Positions 53,920 through 64,000 of a DNA stretch of 64,000 nucleotides are shown in pieces. Source of the stretch: Fomitopsis serialis (lineage: Eukaryota > Basidiomycota > Agaricomycetes > Polyporales > Fomitopsidaceae). Both the position numbers and the translations under genes were made by a program. Below the pieces are notes generated by a model. The model saw nothing but the letters and a program-made list of their open reading frames with translations. It had not been told where the DNA came from and did not search any database. The stretch covers positions 1 through 64,000 of the forward strand of contig NW_025954987.1 in NCBI RefSeq assembly GCF_022376445.1, read 5' to 3'. Each line of letters starts with the position of its first letter. Within the stretch, counting starts at the first letter, position 1.

Positions 53920-54517
53920 ACGGCCAACAACCCACGACGTGATGACCCTCCTGTGTGTTCCCTGTCCTTAGCGTTTCTGCACCGTGTTGCTGCTAGACTC
54001 TTCAGGTATCATGTTGCTTGTACGATATCGTTGCCTCGACATTCGCTTGCCCAGTCTGTACACATGAGTTTGGTTCTCTGATCTCAACTTGCAGAGTCAC
54101 GAGATTTGCATTGAGCTTGACCCATTACTGTCCGCACACATGGCCTGGGGAAGGGCTGCGTCAGGAACTGCTAACACGTTGCTAGCACAGTGCCAGACAT
54201 ACCCTTGAATGCAACCCAATGTCTTTACAAGCTGACAAAACGAAGCCATGACCGAAGACTAGCCACGATAAACCGATAGCGACGCGTCTGTGAACCCGTA
54301 AGCTAGGGGCGGAAGCTGGCTCGATCGGGCAGACCTCGATCACATCCGCTTGCCTCTGCAGGTGCTCCCGCTTGCATCCGCCATCGGCTCCAGTCTGGTA
54401 CGTTCGGGCGGGTGCAGAATGCAGGTGGATTATAACCTGCGCAGGGGTTAGACAGTCGTGCACGGACAGTCGCTCTCCGCGCACCATCCACCCGCGACAT
54501 CACATTCACAAGTCGCG
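53920..54517. other. Intergenic, promoter region of the small secreted peptide
   Basis: No gene seen. TATA-like GGATTATAACC at about 54426 lies 90 bp before the next start. Confidence 0.4.
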
Positions 54518-54744
54518 ATGCGCTGCTTCTTCACCGTCCTCCTGCTCGCCGTTGCCGCCTGCACGGTCAGCGCAGCGCCAATCCAGAACATGCCACTACC
54601 ACTACAGGTTGCAAACACGCAGAGCCGGGTAGAGGCAGATCATTTGTTCGGGTCAAAAAGTCTGCCATGGAACGCCCCAGTGGTAAGTCTCGTTCGACCT
54701 GCGTTCCCAGCAAGCCACTGACAGGATTCTCCACAGCGTCGATT
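54518..54744 (+). CDS. Small putative secreted peptide
   Basis: Begins MRCFFTVLLLAVAACTVSA, a clear signal peptide with a likely cut before APIQN. The mature part is short and polar (LPLQVANTQSRVEADHLFGS). With the GT-AG intron from 54681 to about 54734 the protein ends in NAPVRRL, 58 residues in all. Unspliced it runs to 54721. There are no cysteines in the mature part and no CaaX box, so it is neither a typical cysteine-rich effector nor a mating pheromone precursor. A TATA-like element sits at a sensible distance. Function unknown; very short, so moderate confidence. Confidence 0.45.
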
Positions 54745-55351
54745 GTAAGCAGGGCATCTGCAAGGAACCTCGATGTCGGGGCACAGGGACGGGCGCACCG
54801 AGCCACACAGAGAAATCATACGCCTGCTATTCAGGGAGAGAGCGGCGAGACGGAGGAAGGGATTGTATACGTACTGTACATTAAAGCGACGGACCGTTTG
54901 ATAAGGGATATGGCACGGGCCACGTACCCAAACTCCAGCTTCTGCATGAAAGCGTATCGCCGTGGAGGGAAAAGTCATCGCTCTGATCGCTTTCTCTTGA
55001 CGAAGGCCGAAAGACCTGCTAATTGCCTGCATGGTCGACGCGAGCCGAGTATCGAATTGCGTGCGATGTGTGGCAAGCTTCGACTAACGCGAGTAGATGG
55101 TATTCAGGATCATGTTCCACGCGCATAGGACGGTGTTGCGGATGCGCTGCGGGGACGAGGAGGAGGCGGTGGAGGAGGAAGGCTGCGCGGGGATTGCCTG
55201 AATGGGAGGATCTGCCACTGATGGCAAACAGAGGCAAGCAGGGAGGACGGGCGCGTCGCCAACGAAGCGAGCTCGGTCGGCCAGGTCTGCAGCTGCAGCT
55301 CGCATTCTCTCCGTCCTCCTCTCCTCGACCGCGTCCAGCTCTCGCACAGCC
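54745..55351. other. Intergenic, septin upstream region
   Basis: No convincing coding sequence. Confidence 0.4.
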
Positions 55352-56862
55352 ATGGCCAACGCTCCCCCGCCCCCGTCCGACGGCATTGGCATCGCCAACC
55401 TGCCCAACCAGGTATGTTTCTGCCCTCGTCTTTCGTCTGACGACGCGAGGTGACATTTTCCCTCTGTAGCGACACAAGATCGTCGCAAAGCGCGGCGCGC
55501 ACTTCACCGTCATGGTTGTCGGTGAGTGTGCATGTCTTGTTCGCGTGTACGCAGATTTTGAGACAGTTGGCGATGCTCGCAGGCGAGTCCGGTCTTGGAA
55601 AGACGACGCTCGTCAACACGCTCTTCTCCACCGAGCTGTCCCCGGCCAAGAACTACAACCGCCGCCACCACAAGCAGCTCGACAAGCTCACCGAGGTCGA
55701 GATCATCAAGGCCGAGCTTGAGGAAAAGCAGTTCAAGACGAAGCTCACCGTCATTGACACCCCCGGCTTCGGTGACTACGTCAACAACCGCGACTCGTGG
55801 GCGCCCATCGTCGACTTCATTGACGACCAGCACGAGGCGTATATGCGCCAGGAGCAGCAGCCCCAGCGCAAGGACAAGATCGACCTCAGAGTGCATGCGT
55901 GCCTATACTTCATCCGGCCCACCGGGCATACGTGAGTGATGACGGTCGTGTAGCAGGCATCGTATACCGAATGAGTTCGTCTTTCCGCAGGCTCAAGCCT
56001 CTCGACATCGAGATCATGAAGCGTCTGGGCACGCGTGTCAACCTGATTCCCGTCGTCGCGAAGGCGGATACCCTCACCCAGAACGACCTCTTCACCTTCA
56101 AGCAGCGCGTGAGTTTCATCATGCGTCCACGTCAGTGAATCGAGCTAACAGGCGCTCTAGATCCGCGAGGTCATTCAGGTGCAGGGCATCAGGATCTACC
56201 AGCCGCCCATCGAGCCCGATGACGAGGTGACAGCCGAGCATGCGCGCATCCTCGCCGAGGCCATGCCCTTCTCCATCATCGGTTCGACCGAGGAGGTCAC
56301 CACTGCCGATGGCCGCAAGGTCAAGGGTCGCGAGTACCTCTGGGGTGTCGCCGAAGGTGCGTCCTCCCCCTTTTTCCCACTCTCACCTCACAAACTAACC
56401 CATCCCGCCCCTGACAGTCGAGAACGAGAACCACTGCGACTTCCGCAAGCTGCGCTCGCTGCTGATCCGCACGCACATGCTCGACCTCATCTCCACGACG
56501 GAGGAGATCCACTACGAGAACTACCGCCAGAGCCAGATGGAGTCGCGCAAGCCGGGCGAGTCCAAGCCGCGCAAGTTCGAGAACCCCAAGTTCAAGGAGG
56601 AGGAGGAGGCCCTCCGCAAGCGCTTCACCGAGCAGGTCAAGGCCGAGGAGGCCCGCTTCCGGCAGTGGGAGCAGCATGTGCGTCCCGTCGTCATCACCGT
56701 GTGTTGTTCAAGACGATGTGTGCTGACATATTTCTGCAGCTCATCCAGGAGCGCGACCGCCTCAACAAGGACCTGGAGCTGGCGCACAGCGCGATCAAGT
56801 CCCTCGAGGCCGAGCTGGACAACCTCCAGGTCGGCTACGGCCGGAACACTGGCAGGCGGTAG
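55352..56862 (+). CDS. Septin, Cdc3/AspB class
   Basis: A GTP-binding cytoskeletal protein that assembles into hetero-oligomeric filaments at septa, branch sites and buds. Starts [20 protein letters not shown]; the [15 protein letters not shown] lead-in and the [21 protein letters not shown] segment match the AspB/Cdc3 group as I know it. GTPase motifs: [12 protein letters not shown] (P-loop, G1), [11 protein letters not shown] (G3) and AKADTL (G4). The septin-unique element follows ([33 protein letters not shown]). The C-terminus is a coiled coil ([40 protein letters not shown]). Introns lie near 55412-55470, 55521-55581, 55933-55990, 56109-56160, 56358-56418 and 56676-56740. About 400 residues, a normal length. 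All GTP-binding motifs look intact. Confidence 0.93.
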
Positions 56863-57229
56863 ATGTCCATACGTACGCTGTCCCGCCTGCTACCTATTTA
56901 CCAAAAGCGTTGCTTGTCTCGATGATACCCTGCCCACACGCTTGTCGCTCGTTACGCTTCGGTTCGCCGGCTTGGTTTTCTGTCTCTCGTTACTTTGTGT
57001 TCATTTTGGGATAATACTCGCTGTTGCCTGTTGTCTTACCGCGCCGCGGCGAATAGAACGCATTGTGCGCTCGTTTTCATGTGGGTGAACGTAACATACC
57101 ATTGCTACTGCAATGGTATTACAGGTATTAGAGATGGAGGATGGTGCATACGTATGTATCAGTGAGTGCGTTCTACTAAGTAGCAAACTTGTGTTCCACA
57201 GCAAGAGAACAATGTCCCGCAAGGCTCTT
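56863..57229. other. Convergent 3' region
   Basis: 3' flanks of the septin and the minus-strand mitochondrial-type gene. Nothing else seen. Confidence 0.5.
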
Positions 57230-60200
57230 TCACGGTGTGAGCACAGCGGGGTGGCGAGCCTGCGCCCGCGCCGCCGCGATCTCCTTCGCGTGCTCCAGCA
57301 TATGCTTCACGCGGAAGGCCTCCTGCTCCAGGCGCCCCATCTTGCTCAGGACAACGCCGGGATGCCTGCGCGCGATGTGTTCCTCCAAGTCAACAACCGG
57401 CGCGTTCTCGTCCCGCGCCTGCTTCGGCCACTCCTTGCCGTCCGTCCGCGCCCCGCGCTGGTCTATGCCAAACACTTCCATCGCGTCGTCTACCTCCGCC
57501 TCACGCGCCGCCTCCGCGTAGATCGCCTTCCACTCCTCCGCGTGCTTGTACCACTCGCCCAGGCCGACCTTGATCATCCGCTTCTCGAGCGGGATCGGCT
57601 CCGCCATGCCCTCGCCCTTTATTCCCCGTCCGAGCGACTCCGGGTTCCACCGGATGCCCAGCGGGCCGCCACGCTCGCCCCGGAGCAGGCGCGCGAGGTC
57701 GACGACGAGCTCGTGCGTGCGGTTGAGGCGCATGTTGCGGACGCGCCCGCCCATCGACGGGCCGTACTTGCGGTCGTGCGGGTCGACGGTGGAGTAGAAC
57801 GGCGTCCCGCGCGCGTACGCGCGCGAGAGCCGGGCGACGGTCGTCGCGAGCGGGCGCGTCTGCAGCGTCACGCTCAGGAGCGGCCGCCAGAAGGGCGTCT
57901 CCGCCAGCGTCGGGAGGTACTCCGACCGCACCTGCTGGACGGCAGCGTTGGCCGCGGCCGGGTTGCCCACCGCGTTGACGTCTACCTCGTCATCCTCGTC
58001 GAGCTTGAAGGCATCTTGCTGACGAGTAGCCTGTCTCGGCGGCTGCGGGAGCGACACGTCCCGCGCGGGTGCAGGGCTGCGCATGACCGAGGGCGACATG
58101 AAGCCAAAGGTAGAGTCCGACACAGCCAAGGCGCGAAGGACTGCACTCGTGTGCAGGCCGCGAGCACCGCTGCTCGACGTAGACGTGTTCCCTTTGCCGT
58201 TGCCGTTCCCATTCCCGTTCCCGTTCGCGCCTCTAATGATCTCCGAATCGTGCCATTGTATCTTCTTCGTCGCAATTACAGGGTGGTCCTCCGTCGCGAC
58301 CTTCGCCGCCGTCGGGTGGAACTCCGTCTCGGGAGTCGGGGGCTCGAAGCCGCTCGGGTGGCGCACCGTGCCTTCATGCGGGATCCTCACCTCCACGGGT
58401 ATCTTCTCCTCGCGCACCCTCATGTCCGCCGCGAGGCCCTCCGAGAGGATGCCCGCGTTCAGCTCCGACATCAGGCCGCCCTCCTCCTCCTTGCGCTCCG
58501 CGATGCTCGACCGCTGGCGCTTCCGCTCGATGTAGTACGTCGGCACGACGTCGTCGCGCGTGTTCTCCTCGCGCTGGCGCCGCGTCAGCACCGTCTGGCG
58601 CTCGGGTGTGTCCCACGAGGACGCCGGGATCTGCGAGCGCTGCCCGCCGGTCGACGCCGCCTGGGGGCCGAGCTGCGAGACAGCGCCCGCTAGCGAGGGC
58701 TCCGCCTGCGTGCCCGCAGGGTGCGTGACGACGTCCGGGTTCGTGAGCACCTCCGCCGCGTCCAACTCGGCCTGGTCGCGCATATACTTCCTCCGTGAGA
58801 AATCTGTCTCGACGCCCTCGTCATAGTTCGGGCGAGGGGCACCGCGTCCGTCGCGGGGAGGTCATCCCAGCGCTGCTTGAGCGTCCCGACAAGCGGGTGG
58901 TCCTCCGTCGGCTTCTTCGCAACGGCGGGGTGGAAGTGGGTCTCGGGCGTCGGGGGCTCGAACCCGCTCGGATGGATGACGAGACCCTCTTCAGGCATGC
59001 GCACCTCGACGGGGATCTTCTCTTCACGGACCTTCGTCTCGGCAGCGAGACCTTCGCTGAGAATACCGGCGTTGAGCTCCGCCATCAAGCTGCCCTCCTC
59101 CTCCTTCCTCTCGGCGACCTCCGACCTCTGGCGCTTGCGCTCGACGTAGTACGACGGCACGACGTCGTCATCGGCGTCCTGCGACGGCTTGTGCGGGCGG
59201 GCCCACGTCGACCCGGGGATCTGCCTGCGCATCTCGAAAGAGCCCGGGCCCTCAGGAGGCTTGCTCGGGTCACCGTTCTCCGCGCGCGGGTGCATGGAGA
59301 AGTGGAAGACACGGCGCTGCTCGGCGCGGCCGCTCGGGCGCTGCGGCATGAGCAGCTCCGTGGCACGGACGGGGCGGCGGGGTGCATACGTCCTCTTCCC
59401 CTGATACTTCATCTTCGGCACGGGCCGCTCAGCCGCAGCCTTCGCCGCGGCCAACTTCGCCTCCAGCTTGGTCCACTTGGCCTCCGACATCGCCGCCCCA
59501 TGCTCCGCGTCAACGACGGCGTCGAAAGCCTCCGTGTGGTCCAACTCGTCTATCTTGCGCATGATCTCTTCGTGCGTCTCGTCTCTATCCAACCACTTGA
59601 CGCGGGGCACCCTCTTCTGCGGGCCCCACGGCCACCGGGCATTGTCCATCATCTCCATGGTATCCTCGGGGGCGCGCTCGCTGTTGAGTCGCGCCATGAC
59701 GGCGGGGAAGTCCTCCTCGCGGCAGACGCCGACGAACTGCTCGACCGTGTCTGGGCGGCCGATCTCATGCCGGATGGGGTAGCGCGACTCGGCGATGAAG
59801 ACAGTGTGCGGGTGTAGGCGACGGGAGAGGGCGGCTCATAGTTCCGTTTGCGGACCTCGTAGGGGCCGCCCGGCCACCAGTTGGCAGTCCGGAGTTGTTG
59901 GGGCTCAGTGAAACCGCCCATGTATCTGAAGATGTAGCATGAGCATGATGTAATCTCTTGATCCAACAAGGCAAATCGCGCCGCAGCTTGTGTGCACATC
60001 CACGAGACAAAGCACACTGGGAGCATCAGCTGCAACTGGACGTCGTCGCATTCCGCGACTGTGCTGCGTCTTGAGTGCGACCATCCCGGACCCGGGTACA
60101 TTGAGCGCTTACTGAGCCTAGCATATGTGCTCTCGCGTAACGAGCTGCATGTCACATCCCACTGCCCCATCAGGAAGTGTGGCCAGACAAGGCCAGTGTA

Positions 60201-60514
60201 TGTCCAGTGATGCGTAGAGCGGAAACTCGACAAAAGCGACGCAGAAAACACACGACTCACGTCTTCACCTCTGTGAGAGCGGCAGTGATATCCATACGCT
60301 CGTCCGTCTCAGCCTTCTGGATGCGCCTTTGAACAGCGCGGACAGCGGCGTTGGCCTCTTTCTCGCGTATGCGGCGAGGCGGCTTGCTCTGGTCGTCACG
60401 GGCGACAGCCCGGCCATTCTCGTCAGCGGGGGTAGCATAGTGGCGGCCACCAGCGAGCGCAGTGCGGCGGGCGTTGGTGGCGACGCGGCGGGCGAGTTTG
60501 GAGCGGGGTATCAT
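57230..60514 (-). CDS. Large putative mitochondrial protein with an internal duplication
   Basis: Begins MIPRSKLARRVATNARRTAL then GGRHYATP: Arg-rich, no acidic residues, typical of a matrix targeting presequence. An alternative ATG lies about 16 codons upstream. After an intron (about 59925-60257) the protein continues YMGGFTEPQQLRTANWWPGG. A module of about 100 residues occurs twice, at about 59170-58860 and 58557-58245: DDVVPSYYVERKRQRS / DDVVPTYYIERKRQRS, ELNAGILSEGLAA, REEKIPVEVR, HPSGFEPPTPET and ATEDHP-like ends. A 71-nt GT-AG intron (58772-58842) joins the two parts in frame. Then come a Gly-Asn repeat and a conserved-looking C-terminus (LVVDLARLLRGERGGPLGIR, HIARRHPGVVLSKMGRLEQEA). 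I do not recognise the family. A mitochondrial role is inferred from the N-terminus only. Confidence 0.75.
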
Positions 60515-62747
60515 AGCGGGGAGCGCGTAGGACAGTGCAGACGGCGAAGAGAGAAGGCCCATGTCTATATGCTGCTCCCCGTGTTGTGTCCTGTTTGCGC
60601 CGCCCCACCCGGGGCATGGCGGTGGCGCACTGATGTTGCCTTTTCGGGACACCGACGCCGCTTTCCAGCCCGCCCGTCCCAATCCGGCCTGATCACGCCT
60701 CGATAGGCGCGCCCGCTGTGTGCGCGGCTGCGGCCATCACCACGGAAGCCCTCGTCGCTGCCGGCCGCCCGCAGTGGGAAGCCGGGCTCGCCTGGCGCTC
60801 TCCTAACCCCAAAACGGGGCTTCTCTCTGCCTCCGCGTGATTTCTCCCACGCGCCCTTCTCGCCTCCGCCACGAAGTCTGTTCGCTCTGCTGTCTCTGTC
60901 CTTTAAATGGATGTAGTCAACGCACCTACCATTTCCTCTGAATCTTCACCCGCCTTTGTTAGGTACGCTGGTATGCACCCAGAGAGCGCGCCGACAGACG
61001 TTCTCAGCTGCGTCACATCTTGCACCCCACTTTCGTGATGTCTTCGCACCGCTCGCGATCGGCTATCTTATCATTTACGACATTGTCGCTCCCCGAGCAG
61101 CGCTATAACTCCCAGCGTGCATAAAGCCTGCAGACCTTTCTTCCGCGGCACTCGTGCGCGTGAACGCTGCTCACCACTGCGCCGCTCATGTGAGCACAAC
61201 ACACCAGGCACTCCGAGTCTCCGACGGGGAAAGGTTCAAACGTTCATACCCCAGGGCGTGATTTCACGACACCACCGAAGACGCGAGGGCGCTGCAGACA
61301 TGTGTTTACCACTCGTCCGAACAACAGTCCGGAGGTGTGTAGATCGAGCCGAATGCAGACCGCTGTGAACGGGATCTATTACACAGAGCCTTGTGAACGC
61401 AGTCCAAATTACTCTCAACCAACCAAGGGGCTTCGCCCTCAGTGACAATAAAGGGATCACAAACAAACAAACCAAGGGGAAAGTAAGCTACCGTACCCAT
61501 ATACTACCGTTCAATGGTGCATGCTAGCAGTGGGATCATCGCTCGCATCAAGACCGGTCGCAAACCCAGAAAGACAGGCGTGTGGATACACATATAGTAC
61601 AGTAAACAAAGTTCTGACCCTCGTTCGCAAGCGCTGACTCAGAGGCTAGAGCGCGCGGAAGGCGAAGGGTGGCATACACAGAAGACACGGAGCTTCTGGT
61701 CATATGCCTTGAATAAGTGATCTGCTGCGAGCTCACGAGAAGATTGGACTCCGAGTCGGAGGTGTCTCCGGCTCGCAGAAGAGGACGGTCGACAGTTCTG
61801 GTCATCGATCTCGTCAAAAGTGTGCGCACTAACCTCAGCCCAACCTCAGTCCCATAGAGCAGTCGTGCGACACCTACGAACGCCAGATGTGCAGGAGATT
61901 GCCCCCGAGCGGCAGGCTATACATAAGTTAAAGTAAACGTCGGGCGCAGTACTACCACCAGGCTTGCCGAGTTCCGCCACTCAGTACTCAGTACTCAGTA
62001 CTCATCCTTCCAACGACTGTCATGGTTGCGCACTGCCCCGACTTACATATAATGACGATTTCGCCCAAGAGTACGCCACCGTACTGCCGCCTTGCTTCAC
62101 CGCTCTCGTCTCGCTAGTCTACAGTCGCATCGCTTGCTTGAAGAGGACGTAATGGTACTGGATGATCCGTCGGTGGAACATATCAGTGTCATCCAGCCAC
62201 AGAACAGTCCGCCGCTCAGATCTTCAATCGCAACATCTACTTACAACCAATTCCACATCCTAGACCTCGAGCGTAAATGTGCGCAGAGGCGGAGCGTGTC
62301 GGTCTTGGTATATATGGGGCATTCCCGTCGAGGTTTTACCATATCGACGAATGTCAGGGGGTGCGAAAGCTATCCTCGGCCGCCGGTGCGCCATGCTCCA
62401 CCTTCACTCGTCGCTGGACTGCCTCGTACGTACTTCCCAGTGCAGCCAGCAGGACTCTGTCTGATGAGGCTGGTCACACAGCGCGCCGCGCCGATGCGTG
62501 GTACGTCCTCTTGATCCACTTCGCCCCTAGCTCCTAGCTACGTGCGTCCTGCTAAGGAAGCTACCGCTGCTGCCGAGGTCAAGTGATCGTCATCTGCTCA
62601 TGTTCGCCCGCTCACCGCAGATCTGTTGGCGCGTGCCCATAAAGCGAGGGATGGTGAGGGACACCTGGACGTACCCATTGCTTCCCCCCTTCTTGCGAGC
62701 AGACTGACTGGAGACGTCACACCGTACATACTCACGGATAGCGGGAC
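60515..62747. other. Long intergenic region
   Basis: No coding sequence I would accept on either strand. A triple ACTCAGT repeat is seen at 61979-62001. Nothing else recognised. Confidence 0.45.
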
Positions 62748-64000
62748 ATGCCCCCTTCGCAAGCACATCTTGCTCTCGGCTGCGACGACATACTCTACGA
62801 GATCTTCCGCCATGTCCAGAGGCTCCCTCCAGACGACAAGCCTCAGCGAGCACTCTACGCCTGTGCCCGCGTTTGTCAGGTCTTCTGCGAGCCCGCATTA
62901 GATACCCTCTGGATGGAACTTGACTCCCTTCAACCAATCCTCGAGCTGTTCGAAGGCTGTCAGGCCGGATGTAATGGCTACTACTACGTAAGGCATTCTC
63001 CTTGCCGCCCCGCTCGCCCTCTCCAGACTCATCACCCCACGGGTACAGTGTCTCAGCGTCGTAGACCTCCCGAGAACCTCGTGCGGTTCCGCAAGTACGC
63101 CCCCCGCGTGCGCACCCTGGCGGTCCCCCGCGAAATGAAGCACAGGTCCGAAAAGCGCTCCGCCTTCCTTGCCCACCTCTCCTATGCGCTTCGCCTCCCC
63201 CCTGCACACCGCTCTTCCCCGCCTCGCCTCCCTCACCTGGGGCGTCCTCGGCGGGCGCGACCCCTCCCTCCCGTTTCTGCTCTCCCCCCACCTCCGCGCC
63301 CTCCGCCTCCACTGCGTCTCGTGCTACGGCGCCCTCGGGCCCTTCGTCGCAGAGGACGGCCCCCCGCTCTCCGCGTTGCTCGCACAGGCTGCAGTGTGTG
63401 CGCCCGCGCTGCGCGAACTCCGCCTCATGGGCCTGGAGGGGTACCCACCGAGCGTCGTGAGCGCGCTGCGCGGATGGGACCAGCTTCGCACAGTCAGCAT
63501 CGCAGACGTCGAAGTGCACGCGGGCATGCTACGCATGCTCGCGGAGATGCGCGTACTCGAGGAGGTCGATATCCGCGTGGGGAGCCGGTTCATACTCGAT
63601 GACTGCGACTTGGCGGTGGGGAGGGTCGACGGCGCGACAGGGCGGACAGAGTCTGGTACGGAGTGGCCGGCGTTGCGGAGACTCACGCTGTCGGGCCCGT
63701 CCACCGCGCTCGCTGCTGCTCTGCTGGCCTTCTCCCCCGCACCCCGCTTGTCCGCCCTCCGCCTCTCGAGCACGTCCACGTCTTCGGCGGGCGAGGCACC
63801 TCTCATCAGCGCCATCCCGGCGCTTCGACACCTGCGCAGCGTCCGGCTAGAGCTTCGGGCGCGGTGTCCATGGACGAAGCTTTATCATCCTTGGCAAGCG
63901 CATGGCCGCCAGAGCAGCTGCTCGAGTTCGAGTTGAAGTGGCACAACCTGCGTGGCTCTGCCAGGTTGTCCGCTCGGGTGCTGGAAGATGTCGCCAGACA
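62748..64000 (+). CDS. F-box/LRR-like protein, 3' end outside window
   Basis: Starts MPPSQAHLALGCDDILYEIF, an F-box-like segment (DDILYEIFRHV then RALYACARVCQVFCEPALDTL) that would bind Skp1 in an SCF ubiquitin ligase. An intron with donor TACTAC|gtaagg begins near 62990. Next is NLVRFRKYAPRVRTLAVPRE, typical of the Agaricomycete F-box family, then leucine-rich repeats (LPRLASLTWGVL, LRALRLHCVSCYG, LRELRLMGLEGY, LRRLTLSGPS). The frame changes at a six-C run near 63195 and again near 63870 (to EQLLEFELKWHNLRG) without clear splice sites. Either sequence errors or a young pseudogene. It continues past the window end. Confidence 0.6.

Noticed and set aside
57113..58693. 526-codon plus-strand frame opposite the mitochondrial-type gene
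   Set aside because: Arg/Leu/Val-rich antisense shadow of a well-supported minus-strand gene with a clear duplication.
58795..59817. 340-codon plus-strand frame
   Set aside because: Antisense shadow of the same gene; composition typical of a reversed reading.
61964..62537. Overlapping small open frames of 60-140 codons
   Set aside because: No signal peptide, domain or conserved pattern; several frames open at once.

Overview
The window looks like nuclear DNA of a basidiomycete, most likely an Agaricomycete. Genes are split by many short GT-AG introns of about 50-70 nt. The proteins are eukaryotic (septin, Prp43 helicase, 20S proteasome beta-7, KDM4-type demethylase), and several families are ones I associate with mushroom-forming fungi: DUF6532-like proteins, degraded 2-oxoglutarate dioxygenases, F-box/LRR proteins and a P450. 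I cannot name the species.

Region 1 (1-6.2 kb) holds a decayed 2OG-Fe(II) dioxygenase gene and a multi-exon DUF6532-like gene with a long Lys-Glu repeat. Region 2 (about 6.8-23.4 kb) is a nested transposon island. Its base layer is a dead Ty3/gypsy retrotransposon on the minus strand. Its gag gene is split by a 3.36-kb insertion, its pol gene ends before the integrase, and an LTR-like block lies at 23.05-23.42 kb. Between gag and that LTR sit CCGGCCGG-rich elements, a 516-bp-arm palindrome, a 565-bp-arm palindrome built on a 5-bp repeat, a separate 542-bp LTR, several minisatellites, a dispersed repeat of about 65 bp with a palindromic core, and at least one captured gene fragment.

Region 3 (23.8-44 kb) is ordinary gene space: a KDM4-like JmjC/ePHD demethylase (-), proteasome beta-7/Pre4 (+), an unrecognised Trp-rich protein (-), the DEAH helicase Prp43 (-), an MFS transporter (-) and an Aa_trans-type amino acid transporter (-). 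Region 4 (46.4-54 kb) contains three intron-poor paralogs of an acidic protein family I cannot name, with a P450 between the second and third. The fragment captured in the transposon island at 17.6-18.1 kb comes from this same family. Region 5 (54.5-64 kb) has a small putative secreted peptide (+), a Cdc3/AspB-class septin (+), a large putative mitochondrial protein with an internal duplication (-) and an F-box/LRR gene running off the end (+).

The genes do not form one pathway. The most notable features are the palindromic and nested mobile elements, the gene-fragment capture, and the unnamed acidic gene family. Apparent one-base frame breaks occur in three otherwise good genes, two of them at C-runs. 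They may be assembly errors, so those proteins should be treated as provisional.
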